This document shows positions 25,896 to 35,285 of a stretch of DNA of 64,000 bases, one piece after another. Numbering within the stretch: position 1 is the stretch's first letter; the number at the start of each line of letters is the position of its first letter. The stretch lies in NCBI RefSeq assembly GCF_042682545.1, contig NZ_JBHUHQ010000016.1; one strand, given 5' to 3'. The position numbers and the translations under genes were made by a program. The notes under the pieces were generated by a model. That model saw nothing but the letters and a program-made list of their open reading frames with translations. It searched no databases and was not told the origin of the DNA. Source of the DNA: Ornithinibacillus salinisoli (lineage in GTDB: Bacteria; Bacillota; Bacilli; Bacillales; Amphibacillaceae).

Positions 25896-26012
25896 AATGT
25901 TATGGCCGTAACATTAACTACTTTGGTAATAACTCTAAAAGAGTTGTTATAGATGCGAGACATAAGGATGTGACTCGCAAAAAAAAATACACTTACATGG
26001 AGGTAAGGAAAT
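25896..26012 (+). promoter_or_regulatory. Structured flagellin leader with two CsrA-type sites
   Basis: Three hairpins: AATGTTA...TAACATT (25896-25915), ATAACTCT...GAGTTGTTAT (25929-25950), and TGCGAG...CTCGCA (25954-25979). The last presents ACATAAGGATGT (25960-25971), 10 of 12 to the CsrA consensus RUACARGGAUGU, with GGA near the loop. A second site, TTACATGGAGGT (25993-26004), 9 of 12, covers the Shine-Dalgarno. This is the layout by which CsrA, relieved by FliW, represses hag translation in B. subtilis. Confidence 0.65.
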
Positions 26013-26013
26013 T

Positions 26014-26850
26014 ATGATTATTAATCACAATATTTCAGCACTAAACACTCATCGTCAAATGGGCGCAAACAACAACGCAGTACAAGGATCTTTAGAAAAA
26101 CTTTCTTCAGGTCTACAAATTAACAAAGCCGGAGATGACGCTGCAGGATTAGCAATTTCCGAAAAAATGCGTGGTCAAATCCGTGGATTAGAAATGGCAT
26201 CTAAAAATGCTCAAGATGGAATTTCATTAATTCAAACTGCTGAGGGAGCTTTGAATGAAACTCATTCTATTTTACAACGTATGCGTGAATTGACTGTACA
26301 AGCAGGAAACACTGGTACACAAGAAAGTGAAGATTTACAAGCAATACAAGATGAACTTGATGCTTTAGTTGAAGAAATTGATGGAATTTCAGAACGTACA
26401 CAATTCAATGGTAAAGATTTATTGACTGGTGATTTTTCTGGAGCTGGTAATGAATTAACATTCCAAATTGGAGCAAATGCAGGACAACAATTAGAACTTA
26501 ACATTGGAGATATGTCAGCTTCTGCTTTAGGAAGTGGTGTAGACGACATTGATGTTACAGCTTCTGGTTTTGATTTTGATGCAGAAATTGCTAAAATTGA
26601 TTCTGCTATCGGAGCGGTATCTTCACAACGTTCTGAACTTGGTGCAACGCAAAATCGTTTAGACCATACTATTAATAACTTAGGTGCATCTCAAGAAAAC
26701 TTGACTGCTGCTGAGTCACGTATTCGCGATGTAGACATGGCTAAAGAAATGATGGAATTCACTAAAAATAATATTCTTACTCAAGCTTCACAATCAATGT
26801 TAGCTCAAGCTAACCAACAACCACAAGGAGTTTTACAACTTCTACGTTAA
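26014..26850 (+). CDS. hag: Flagellin
   Basis: 278 aa. The N-terminal D0/D1 (MIINHNISALNTHRQMG, EKLSSGLQINKAGDDAAGLAISEKMRGQIRG) and C-terminal D1/D0 (NRLDHTINNL...ESRIRDVDMAKEMMEFTKNNIL...LLR) are fully conserved. The variable middle is only about 50 residues, so this is a short flagellin lacking outer D2/D3 domains. Secreted by the flagellar type III system and polymerised into the filament. The adjacent Maf and legionaminic acid genes suggest Ser/Thr glycosylation in the middle region. fliW and csrA, its usual neighbours, are not in the window. Confidence 0.97.
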   Translation: MIINHNISALNTHRQMGANNNAVQGSLEKLSSGLQINKAGDDAAGLAISEKMRGQIRGLEMASKNAQDGISLIQTAEGALNETHSILQRMRELTVQAGNTGTQESEDLQAIQDELDALVEEIDGISERTQFNGKDLLTGDFSGAGNELTFQIGANAGQQLELNIGDMSASALGSGVDDIDVTASGFDFDAEIAKIDSAIGAVSSQRSELGATQNRLDHTINNLGASQENLTAAESRIRDVDMAKEMMEFTKNNILTQASQSMLAQANQQPQGVLQLLR

Positions 26851-26860
26851 TAGTTAAAAG

Positions 26861-26889
26861 AAAAGGCTCTCTTTGGAGAGTCTTTTCTA
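26861..26889 (+). terminator. Terminator after hag
   Basis: AAAAGGCTCTC and GGAGAGTCTTTT around TTT, followed by CTATTTTT. Confidence 0.85.
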
Positions 26890-27029
26890 TTTTTACTTAA
26901 CCGTGAAAAGAATTAGTTATATCCCCCTCCTTCATATAAATCCCACGATAGTTCAATCATTATAACTTTATAATCTACGTTTTTAACCGATAATAATAAT
27001 AGAAGATTATATTTTAACAGGAGGTCACT

Positions 27030-27638
27030 ATGCAACTTATATATAATAATCAACAATATCATATAGATGAGAATAACAATTTTATAGCTAACATATTAAA
27101 AAAAATTAATGAAATAAGTAATGATAAAGATGTAGTATTTAGTCACCTGATAATTAATGATGTAGAAGTTTTTGAGAATTATGAAGTATTTTTAAAGGAA
27201 AATATAAATAGATTATTTAAAGTTGAGATTGTTACAAAGAAAATGAATGAAATGTTATGGGATACAATGATATCAATTAATGAATATTTACAAAGAGCTA
27301 TTCCTGCGTTAAAAACGTTAGTCAATGAGAGCTATGAAAAATTTAATGATGAAACATGGATGGGAATTAATCAATTAGCTGAAGGTATGCAATGGATCCT
27401 GCAGTTCTCTACATTCACTAGAGAAGTCCCGCGGCTACCAATGAATTGGGACAAAGTACAAGACAGTGTACAAGCTTGTGAAGATAGTTTTGCTAAATTA
27501 ATGGAAGGTGTTGAAGTGCAAGATACTGTATCAATATCAGATATTCTAACCTATGAAGTAACTCCAGCTTATGAGCAATTACAAGAAAACTTAGCTATCG
27601 CCTCGAAAGATGAGGAGTTTTTAAAAAATGTTAATTGA
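27030..27638 (+). CDS. Uncharacterised protein coupled to the Maf glycosyltransferase
   Basis: 202 aa, acidic, mostly helical, no signal peptide or membrane segment and no domain I recognise. The first 75 residues look beta-rich (MQLIYNNQQYHID...); the rest forms amphipathic helices with a conserved-looking WMGINQLAEGMQWILQF. AGGAGG stands before the ATG. Its last 11 bases overlap the start of the maf gene, so a partner or chaperone role in flagellin glycosylation is a fair inference, but not more. A weak sigma-D-like ACCGATAA lies upstream near 26980. Confidence 0.7.
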   Translation: MQLIYNNQQYHIDENNNFIANILKKINEISNDKDVVFSHLIINDVEVFENYEVFLKENINRLFKVEIVTKKMNEMLWDTMISINEYLQRAIPALKTLVNESYEKFNDETWMGINQLAEGMQWILQFSTFTREVPRLPMNWDKVQDSVQACEDSFAKLMEGVEVQDTVSISDILTYEVTPAYEQLQENLAIASKDEEFLKNVN

Positions 27639-29481
27639 TAATACTTTACTTCTAAAAGAACGATTTCCGAATGTTAGCAAATACTATTTAAATCATGAGA
27701 ATGAGTTACAAACACATAAAATAGATGTATTAGATTCGAAATCCGGACATAAAACTATTCGCTTTATTAACGATAATAAGGGTCTCATGGTTCATAGTGG
27801 CTATAATCCTCTTCGTGAAGCTGAGCGTATTATATCTTCCCATCAAGATAAGGTAAAAGAACATACACATGTTTTCTTTTATGGGATTGGTATGGGGTAT
27901 CATATTGAGAAATTCATCGAAATGTTTCCAAATAATAGCTTCTCCATTTATGAACCCATCCCAGAAATTTTTAGCTCTATGTCTCAGCATAGATTGTTAT
28001 CTTCCATCATTACTAATCATACGAGGAATTTATATATTGATTCACCATTCAATAACACAACTGAGTATTTAGAGGAATTTAATATCAATAATAGTATTCA
28101 TTTAATTATTCTACCGAGTTATGAGAATCTTATCAGTGATAAGATAAGTAAATTTCGCTACGATATAAAAAAGGTTATTCAGAACCGTCGTAGAAGTTTG
28201 GCAACCAGTGCAAAATTTCAAAAACGTTGGGTTCTAAATAGCTTGCATAACTTTTCCGAAGTTTTAGATACTCCAAATATATTAACAGATATAGAACGGA
28301 ACAATTTTAAAGGGAAACCTGTTGTAATCGTATCTGCTGGACCCTCTCTAGAGATGGATTTGGAGCATATAAGGCATATTAAAGAGAAGAAATTAGCGTA
28401 TATATTTTCAGTAGGATCGGCTATAAATAGTTTAATTGCTCACGATATTATACCAGATGCTATTTGTACCTATGATCCTAGTGAACTAAACTATGAAGTA
28501 TTTAAGAAACTGATTGACAGTAATATCGACCATATACCTATGTTATTTGGATCAAGTGTAGGGTATGAAACGCTAACAACATATAAAGGTCCAAAGGTGC
28601 ATTTTATAACATCACAAGATCGAACTTCTATTTATTTCCTAGAAGATCAATTAAATATAAATAAAGATCTGATCTTAGATTCACCATCCATTGCCATTAT
28701 GACTTTTCAAATATTAAATAAACTTGGTGCGGACCCAATTATATTTGCAGGACAGAACTTAGGATATATGAATGGGCGCTTATATTCTAAAGGGATTGAA
28801 TATGAACATGTTGATTCAACCCTTGATGAAGAAAAGTTAGGAAATGCTATTATAATTCAGGATGTATATGGTAATGCTATTAAAACTAGCAAATCATTCA
28901 GTAGAATGCGAATTATTTTAGAAAAGTATGCTGAATATTATAATGGGGAAAGTACATTCATTAATACGACAAAAGGTGGAGCAGCCATCAAGGGCATTCC
29001 ATTTCAACCTATTGAAGAAGTTATTGAGAAATATTTGACAGCTCCATTATCAAAGGAATTGTGGTGGAAAAAGCAGAATGGATATAACAAAAGGGGTATT
29101 GAAAAACACTATCTTAATTTAAAAAGTAGTAGAGAAGAATACTACGATGTAATTAATAATATCACGAGAATTATGAAATCTATTTCTATAAATATCAAGG
29201 TAAAAAATAAGCAAAATCTAAACATTAATTTAAGTCAATTCGATTTACTCTATAATAGATTAATGAAAAATGTCTATTATAAAAATTTCTTATCGTTTTA
29301 TATCCGAGTGCATGTAGAAATTGTCACTAATGAAATAAAACGATTAAATCATAAGAAAGATCAATTTATTATTGGAAAAGAATTATTAAATGTTTTCTCC
29401 GGCTTTTTAAAGAAATGCAAACATGGTGATTCGGAGTTAGAAAAAATATTAAATGAAATTAAACTTTTCAGTGATAATTAA
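27628..29481 (+). CDS. Maf-type flagellin nonulosonic acid transferase (DUF115)
   Basis: 617 aa. The central DUF115/MptE-like Rossmann domain (about 170-430) contains KPVVIVSAGPSLEMDLEHI, FSVGSAINSLIAHDIIPDAICTYDPS, and FAGQNLGYMNGRLYSKG. Maf proteins transfer pseudaminic or legionaminic acid from CMP-sugar to flagellin Ser/Thr in the cytoplasm (Campylobacter, Geobacillus and others). The convergent operon that makes CMP-legionaminic acid gives the likely donor; hag just upstream gives the acceptor. It ends at a bidirectional terminator shared with that operon. Confidence 0.85.
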   Translation: MLIDNTLLLKERFPNVSKYYLNHENELQTHKIDVLDSKSGHKTIRFINDNKGLMVHSGYNPLREAERIISSHQDKVKEHTHVFFYGIGMGYHIEKFIEMFPNNSFSIYEPIPEIFSSMSQHRLLSSIITNHTRNLYIDSPFNNTTEYLEEFNINNSIHLIILPSYENLISDKISKFRYDIKKVIQNRRRSLATSAKFQKRWVLNSLHNFSEVLDTPNILTDIERNNFKGKPVVIVSAGPSLEMDLEHIRHIKEKKLAYIFSVGSAINSLIAHDIIPDAICTYDPSELNYEVFKKLIDSNIDHIPMLFGSSVGYETLTTYKGPKVHFITSQDRTSIYFLEDQLNINKDLILDSPSIAIMTFQILNKLGADPIIFAGQNLGYMNGRLYSKGIEYEHVDSTLDEEKLGNAIIIQDVYGNAIKTSKSFSRMRIILEKYAEYYNGESTFINTTKGGAAIKGIPFQPIEEVIEKYLTAPLSKELWWKKQNGYNKRGIEKHYLNLKSSREEYYDVINNITRIMKSISINIKVKNKQNLNINLSQFDLLYNRLMKNVYYKNFLSFYIRVHVEIVTNEIKRLNHKKDQFIIGKELLNVFSGFLKKCKHGDSELEKILNEIKLFSDN

Positions 29482-29487
29482 GTAGCA

Positions 29488-29525
29488 AAAAAGTGCAAAA
29501 TAGCTTATATTTTGCACTTTTTTAA
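29488..29525. terminator. Bidirectional terminator between maf and the legionaminic operon
   Basis: AAAAAAGTGCAAAA and TTTTGCACTTTTTT form a 14-bp stem with A and T runs on both sides, serving both convergent genes. Confidence 0.9.
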
Positions 29526-29533
29526 TAGAACAT

Positions 29534-30235
29534 TTATAAATCATTATTATTTAATAAAATTTTAACTAATTCGAAGTCTATTTCTGAATCTACATCAATT
29601 GATTTATTTTTGTCCATAATATATGCAAAACTTTGAATCCCGTAAAATGTTTTCTTTTGCAGGAAAAGCTTTACCTTACTTAAGTAAATTGCACCATTCA
29701 ACCTGTAATAAGGAGTGAGATCCTGACGTCTTCTATGGTTTGTTAAATGAATAAAATTATCCATCGATAACGTTTCATCTAAAGTATTCATTAGCAATGG
29801 AGAATGTTCAGCCTCACATACACTTACGATAGAATTGGCTTTTAGTTCAAATAATATTTTCACTGCATTCTGTATGTCATTGACATTTCTTAATGGGGAA
29901 GTAGGCTGTAACAACATAAAATAATCATAAGTATATCCCATTTTTTCCATTTCTATTAACGTGTATTCAATTACATCAATTGTAGTTGAAGTGTCAGAAG
30001 CTAGCTCTTTCGGTCTAAGAAAAGGAACTCTTGCGCCATGTTCTTCAGCTATAGATGCGTATTTCTCTGAGTCAGTTGAAACAACTACATCATCAAAAAT
30101 ATTTGATTTTAGAGCAGCTTCAATTGTATATGCAATCATAGGCTTTCCATTTAGACTTTTGATATTTTTATCTTTTATTCCTTTGGATCCACTACGTGCA
30201 GGAATAATTGCTATAAAGCTATTACCTTCATACAT
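29534..30235 (-). CDS. legF: CMP-legionaminic acid synthetase (NeuA-like)
   Basis: 233 aa from ATG 30235, preceded on the minus strand by AAAGGTAGG inside the end of the preceding gene; the frame extends further upstream but without a better start. The CMP-acylneuraminate synthetase loop IPARSGSKGIKDKNIK and LLQPTSPLRN are both present. It activates the nonulosonic acid with CTP. Last gene of the operon, 4 bases after the epimerase stop. Confidence 0.87.
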   Translation of the reverse strand: MYEGNSFIAIIPARSGSKGIKDKNIKSLNGKPMIAYTIEAALKSNIFDDVVVSTDSEKYASIAEEHGARVPFLRPKELASDTSTTIDVIEYTLIEMEKMGYTYDYFMLLQPTSPLRNVNDIQNAVKILFELKANSIVSVCEAEHSPLLMNTLDETLSMDNFIHLTNHRRRQDLTPYYRLNGAIYLSKVKLFLQKKTFYGIQSFAYIMDKNKSIDVDSEIDFELVKILLNNNDL

Positions 30236-30239
30236 GTTG

Positions 30240-31409
30240 TTACCTACCTTTAATATCATAAAATTTCTTTTTAATATCAATTTGTTTACTTAAAGCTAAC
30301 TTTATTTCATCTATTACTTTATTAGAAACATTCCCGTTTCCATAGGGGTTCTCTAATGTCCTAATACTTTTTCTAAATTCTTGTTTTAAAGCATTATTAA
30401 TAGCTTTTACTATCTCTTCTTTCTCGGCAGGACAATTTAAGATTGATTTAGCTTGAATTCGGCCTCTTTGTCTGTCTCCAATATTTACTGTAGGAACATT
30501 AAAAGATGGTGCTTCTATTATCCCACTAGAAGAATTACCAATAACCACATCTACATATTTCATTGCACTTAAGTACCTCAATTGTCCCATTGAAGTAAAA
30601 GAGATGTATTTGTCCCTATTAATATTGACATATTCATCGATCATAGTATTTATGATTCTTCCATCCATATCCGAGTTTGCTTTTGTAAAAATTACTTTAA
30701 GACCTTCTATTTGATCTAAAGCATTTAGAAGGATTTTAAACTGATCCTCTGATGAATAATTGTTTTCTAATGTGACTGGATGGAATGTTACTAGTGCAGT
30801 ATATTGACCAAATCTAAAGTTTATATCACGTTCCAGCACATCTTTAGGGAGAGGGTTTATATTTTTGATATTCTCTATTCCTATTGCTCCAACATTAAAT
30901 ACTCTAGAAGGATCCTCGCCTAGTTGGATAATTCTATTTTTATAAGTACTTGTACTAGTAAAGTGTAAATAACTCATTTTAGTTATAGAATGACGCATAG
31001 CCTCATCAATAGCCCCTTCAGTTGTTTCTCCACCATGTAAATGAGCTACCGGTATTCTAGCAACAGTGGCAGCGCTAACTGCGGAAAATATTTCATAGCG
31101 ATCTCCTAACACTAGAATAATATCAGGTTGCAACCTTTGGTAACATTCAGAAAAGCTAATCATTGCTAATCCCATTGCTTTATTTATCCCGATGGAAGAA
31201 TCCGAACTCATTAGGATTTCTATTTTTTCATCTATTATAAAATCATCGTGTTCTATTTCTTTGTAAGTTAATCCAAATTCAGGGGACAGGTGCATACCAG
31301 TAACTATAAGTTTTAATTCTAATTGATTATCATTTTTAATTTTGCTTATTAATGGTTTTAATAGACCATATTCAGCTCTTGTTCCCGTAATAACACATAT
31401 CTTTTTCAT
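30240..31409 (-). CDS. legG: Hydrolysing UDP-sugar 2-epimerase (NeuC-like)
   Basis: 389 aa of the UDP-GlcNAc 2-epimerase family: TGTRAEYGLLKPLI at the start, HLHGGETTEGAIDEAMRHSI in the middle, and GNSSSGIIEAPSFNVPTVNIGDRQRGR near the end. In the legionaminic pathway it releases 2,4-diacetamido-2,4,6-trideoxymannose from the nucleotide-linked sugar. It overlaps the synthase gene by ATGA. NeuC of true sialic acid synthesis is the alternative, but the dehydratase and aminotransferase upstream argue for legionaminic acid. Confidence 0.87.
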   Translation of the reverse strand: MKKICVITGTRAEYGLLKPLISKIKNDNQLELKLIVTGMHLSPEFGLTYKEIEHDDFIIDEKIEILMSSDSSIGINKAMGLAMISFSECYQRLQPDIILVLGDRYEIFSAVSAATVARIPVAHLHGGETTEGAIDEAMRHSITKMSYLHFTSTSTYKNRIIQLGEDPSRVFNVGAIGIENIKNINPLPKDVLERDINFRFGQYTALVTFHPVTLENNYSSEDQFKILLNALDQIEGLKVIFTKANSDMDGRIINTMIDEYVNINRDKYISFTSMGQLRYLSAMKYVDVVIGNSSSGIIEAPSFNVPTVNIGDRQRGRIQAKSILNCPAEKEEIVKAINNALKQEFRKSIRTLENPYGNGNVSNKVIDEIKLALSKQIDIKKKFYDIKGR

Positions 31410-32404
31410 AATTCTATCAACTCATCTTCATAAAAGTTTCTCTTTGCAGTTTTTCCTAGTACTTCGTCCCAACTAATTGGAGATATACCGTTTCCAGGTC
31501 GCTTTATATCTAGATTAGCTTCAGAGAATAATTGCCCTTTTTTAATTTCACACCCAGCTACTATGCTTTTTCTAACAATATCTTTATTTTTTATTTCAGA
31601 TTCAGATGGTTTTTTCATACCATCGCCAAGCGCTTTTTCAATATTTCTTATTCCTGTAATCATTGCCTTTAATTCCTTGGGTTCTAGGCTTGCTCGATGA
31701 TCGGGACCATCCATTTCTTTATCAAGGGTAAAATGTTTTTCGATTACAGTTGCCCCCAATGCCACGGCCGCTATTGGTACTTCTATACCAAGTGTATGAT
31801 CTGAGTAACCTACATTCACCTTAAGCCCATGTTTAATTGTGTTCATGGCTGTTAAATTAACATCCTTCATCGGTGTAGGGTATTCGGTATTACAGTGAAG
31901 CACAGTTATGTCTGTAGTTCCATAATTCTTAAGGATATTAATAGCGTTTTCTATTTCTCCTAATGTTGCCATACCGGTTGAGATAATGACTTTTCTTTTG
32001 GTCTGTCCAACCTTTCGCAAATAAGGAACATTGTTAATTTCACCTGAAGGAATTTTGAAAATTTCGATCCCGAGGTTATAAAGTAGTTCAATGCTTTCTA
32101 AATCAAATGGGGATGATAAAAACATAATTCCTTTAGAATTACTGTGTTCTAACAACTCATTATGCTTTTCATAATCTAATTCCAGTTTTTTTATCATGTC
32201 ATATTGACTCTCACTAGAACCAGTTGTTTCATTTTGATATTTAGCTTTTTGCGCACTTTTTGTAACTAGCTTTTCTGCCTTAAAACTTTGAAATTTTACT
32301 GCATCTGCACCAGCATTACTTGCTTCATCAATTAATCTTTTTGCTAAATCAATACTTCCGTTATGATTAACTCCTGCTTCTGCTATAACAAATACGTTGT
32401 TCAT
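31406..32404 (-). CDS. legI: N,N'-diacetyllegionaminic acid synthase (NeuB-like)
   Basis: 332 aa from ATG 32404 (AAGGTGG 8 bases before). TIM barrel with IAEAGVNHNGS, ADAVKFQSFKAEKL, VGYSDHTLGIEVPIAA, EKHFTLDKEMDGPDHRASL, then a C-terminal SAF/antifreeze-like domain (RKSIVAGCEIKKGQLFSE...). It condenses PEP with the trideoxymannose to make legionaminic acid. Start and stop codons overlap with both neighbours, so translation is tightly coupled. Confidence 0.9.
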   Translation of the reverse strand: MNNVFVIAEAGVNHNGSIDLAKRLIDEASNAGADAVKFQSFKAEKLVTKSAQKAKYQNETTGSSESQYDMIKKLELDYEKHNELLEHSNSKGIMFLSSPFDLESIELLYNLGIEIFKIPSGEINNVPYLRKVGQTKRKVIISTGMATLGEIENAINILKNYGTTDITVLHCNTEYPTPMKDVNLTAMNTIKHGLKVNVGYSDHTLGIEVPIAAVALGATVIEKHFTLDKEMDGPDHRASLEPKELKAMITGIRNIEKALGDGMKKPSESEIKNKDIVRKSIVAGCEIKKGQLFSEANLDIKRPGNGISPISWDEVLGKTAKRNFYEDELIEL

Positions 32405-33039
32405 TGCTGCACCACCTTGCATGGATTTCCATAAGCTTTTTGATTATTTCCTATATCTTGTACAACAACACTACCGGCACCAATTATTGTTTCCCTACCA
32501 ATATTAATATTTTGAATGACCGTTGTATTAGTCCCAATATGTGTGAAATCTCCTACGTGAACTGAACCACTAAGTGTCGTTCCAGGTGCGATATGACAAA
32601 ATTCCCCTACACTACAATCATGTTCAATAATGGCACCAGTATTTATGATAGAGTTACTACTTATAATTACGTTAGTGTTTATAATAGCGGCTTTACCAAT
32701 AAAAGTTCCGTTTGATATATTGACATTTTCTGAGATGATAGCCGTATGATCGATGATGATTGGAAATTTATATCCAATCTTAACTGCCAATTGATACAGT
32801 TTTTGTCTAAGTGCCATATCCCCTATACTCCCAACTGATAGGAAGGCGTATTCTATTCCTTGTTGAAAATAATAAGGTAAATCATCATCTACACCTATTA
32901 TTTCGTAATTATTGACTGTTGACCCAACTTTATCAATCGTATCGATAATTCCTATAATTTTATAATTTTCTTGACTTGCAAGTGTATCAATAACACTACT
33001 ACAATGCCCGCCACCGCCAAGTAATAAAATATCTTTCAT
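32401..33039 (-). CDS. legH: Sugar O/N-acetyltransferase (NeuD/LegH-like)
   Basis: 212 aa. An N-terminal Rossmann-like PglD domain (LLLGGGGHCSSVIDTL) is followed by a left-handed beta helix of hexapeptide repeats (INTGAIIEHDCSVGEFCHIAPG...GAGSVV). In this pathway it should acetylate the 4-amino group made by the LegC aminotransferase. His in EHDC is the usual catalytic base position. The stop overlaps the legI start. Confidence 0.82.
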   Translation of the reverse strand: MKDILLLGGGGHCSSVIDTLASQENYKIIGIIDTIDKVGSTVNNYEIIGVDDDLPYYFQQGIEYAFLSVGSIGDMALRQKLYQLAVKIGYKFPIIIDHTAIISENVNISNGTFIGKAAIINTNVIISSNSIINTGAIIEHDCSVGEFCHIAPGTTLSGSVHVGDFTHIGTNTTVIQNINIGRETIIGAGSVVVQDIGNNQKAYGNPCKVVQQ

Positions 33040-34092
33040 TTAGTTAACACCAAGCTTCTCTAACATATTCTCCATCTCTTTAAACTGCCCCATATCGAGC
33101 CAATCATTTTCATTAATGGGATAAACGCCTATTTTTTCGTTTTTTTCAATATATTGATTAATTAACTCTGTTATATGGTAAAAGGTATTTTCAGGAATGT
33201 CATTTATGCATTCAGGCTCTAGAATATACATACCTGTATTTACTAAATAGGCATACTCTGGTTTTTCTATCATCTCTTTCACACTACTAGCTTCATTAAG
33301 TTTAATGACACCATAGGGAATTGTATAATGTTTTAAAGAAGTAATTAGTGTAATTTTATTTTTGTTATCATAATGATATTTCAACATATCAGAGTAGTTA
33401 CCATCAATTAATATATCGCAATTACTGACAAAGAAGGTTTTTTGCAATTTATCTTTCATTAGGTATAGACTCCCAGCTGTACCTAGTGGTTTCTCTTCAT
33501 CAATATAATCTATAGTATAATTTTTATCCAGATCATTAAAGTAGGCCTTAATCATATTCTTTTTATAATTTGTTGTCATATAGTAATTGGTACATCCATA
33601 TTCTACAAAGCGGTTGATAATTCTCTCGACAATAGGAGTATCACCAATAGGTATTAAAGGCTTAGGAAGAATTTTCGTATATGGTTCTAATCTAGTACCT
33701 TTTCCACCAGCCATTATAACAACAGGATTATTTAGTATATGATAGTGGTTCAGCTTTGTTTTGATTCTGTCATTCCAAAATATTATATCTATTACATCAT
33801 TATTAAAGTTAAGAACTGGAATTGCTTCAATCATCTCTCTTTGTAAAATGTCTCTAGCCTTAGCTTTTTCATGATCATATATATAGATAGGGGATTTATT
33901 CATGATTAAACGAACTGTCTTATTTAAATCTCCATTTTTAAGCAGCCACCTTCTTATATCACCATCTGTTATTATACCTATTAACTTAGATTCTTCCGTA
34001 ACAAGTAGAATTTTTTTTGCTGTTATATCAAGTTTTTTTATTGCTTCACTTATTGTAAATTCTTCATCTATAAAAAGGTCCTGTAAGATCAT
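33040..34092 (-). CDS. ptmE: CBS-domain sugar-1-phosphate nucleotidyltransferase (PtmE-like)
   Basis: 350 aa: two CBS motifs (about 1-115) then a nucleotidyltransferase domain (about 120-350) with VIMAGGKGTRLEPYTKILPKP and SNCDILIDG. This plan is that of Campylobacter PtmE, the glucosamine-1-phosphate guanylyltransferase that starts the GDP-linked legionaminic acid route. The CBS pair may sense an adenine nucleotide. The gene abuts legH without a gap. Another sugar-1-phosphate as substrate cannot be excluded by reading. Confidence 0.8.
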   Translation of the reverse strand: MILQDLFIDEEFTISEAIKKLDITAKKILLVTEESKLIGIITDGDIRRWLLKNGDLNKTVRLIMNKSPIYIYDHEKAKARDILQREMIEAIPVLNFNNDVIDIIFWNDRIKTKLNHYHILNNPVVIMAGGKGTRLEPYTKILPKPLIPIGDTPIVERIINRFVEYGCTNYYMTTNYKKNMIKAYFNDLDKNYTIDYIDEEKPLGTAGSLYLMKDKLQKTFFVSNCDILIDGNYSDMLKYHYDNKNKITLITSLKHYTIPYGVIKLNEASSVKEMIEKPEYAYLVNTGMYILEPECINDIPENTFYHITELINQYIEKNEKIGVYPINENDWLDMGQFKEMENMLEKLGVN

Positions 34093-34115
34093 AAGTAATC
34101 TCCTCTTTCATTTTG

Positions 34116-35273
34116 TTACTTCATTTTAGTTAAAAGGTCTATAACACTATTAACTTCTTCGAGCTCTAGGTTTGAACTACATGGTATATTTAATATTTCG
34201 CTGATTAACATAGGTGCGTTTTCTATTTTATATGTTTGGTTTTGTAAATAAGGTTTTTGTTCATGAATTAATCCCCAAATTGGCCTAGTTTGAATGCCAT
34301 GTTCATTTAATTTACTTAATACTTGAACACGATCTAAGCCGAATAACTTTTTATTTATAGATAAGGAATAAAACCAGTAATTTGGCCTTGTCTCCTTGTT
34401 AAACTCAAGAAGAGTTAACCCCCGAATATCAGATAATTTCTCCAAATAATAATGGTAATTTGTTTTTTTTATTGTTATAAAATTTTCTAACTGCTCGAGT
34501 TGTGCTACACCGATAGCAGCCTGTAAATTTGTCATTCGATAATTATATCCAATTTCATTGTGAATATAGTAGAGTTGGTCATCTTTTGCTTGCGTTGACA
34601 GATATTTAGCCTTTTCTGCTAATGGATTATCCTTAGCTATAAGCATTCCTCCGCCACCAGATGTGATAATCTTATTTCCATTAAAAGAGTAAACACCAAA
34701 ATCGCCAATTGTTCCAGCATATTTCCCTTTAAATTTTCCAGACTTACAATATGTCCCTAATGCTTCGGTTGCATCTTCAATTACTGTAAGATTAAACTTA
34801 GCTGCAATCTCCATTATTTTTTCCATGTTAGCCATATTCCCAAATACATGGACGATAACGAGGGCTTTAATGACCTTATCAGTTCTTTTATTAACTAATC
34901 CATGACTTGTTAGCTTACATTCCGTTTGACAAAATTCTTCCAACTTATTTACATCGAGATTTAATGTATGATCACAATCCATAAAAATTGGTTCTGCACC
35001 TACGTATTTAGTAGGGTTAACTGCAGCAATAAACGTTAAAGTAGGAACTATAACCTCGTTGCCATTTCCAACTCCGGCTAAATGTAGTGCTAAATGTAAT
35101 CCCGCTGTTCCACTTTGACATGCAACTGCTTTGCTGACTTTAAGGTAATTTGCTATATCAGTTTCAAACTTATCGATAAAGCTTCCACCAGTTGAAATCC
35201 ATTCAGCTTCAATAGCTTCCGTTACATATTTTAATTCATTTCCTTTTAAATTTGGTACAGATAGAGGAATCAT
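34116..35273 (-). CDS. legC: LegC-type sugar aminotransferase
   Basis: 385 aa of the DegT/DnrJ/EryC1 PLP family. IPLSVPNLKGNELKYV opens it; ACQSGTAGLHLALHLAGVG binds the cofactor phosphate; YSFNGNKIITSGGGGML carries the Schiff-base Lys. It would aminate the 4-keto product of LegB. It follows legB by about 12 bases in the same operon. Confidence 0.88.
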   Translation of the reverse strand: MIPLSVPNLKGNELKYVTEAIEAEWISTGGSFIDKFETDIANYLKVSKAVACQSGTAGLHLALHLAGVGNGNEVIVPTLTFIAAVNPTKYVGAEPIFMDCDHTLNLDVNKLEEFCQTECKLTSHGLVNKRTDKVIKALVIVHVFGNMANMEKIMEIAAKFNLTVIEDATEALGTYCKSGKFKGKYAGTIGDFGVYSFNGNKIITSGGGGMLIAKDNPLAEKAKYLSTQAKDDQLYYIHNEIGYNYRMTNLQAAIGVAQLEQLENFITIKKTNYHYYLEKLSDIRGLTLLEFNKETRPNYWFYSLSINKKLFGLDRVQVLSKLNEHGIQTRPIWGLIHEQKPYLQNQTYKIENAPMLISEILNIPCSSNLELEEVNSVIDLLTKMK

Positions 35274-35285
35274 ATTAATTCTCCC

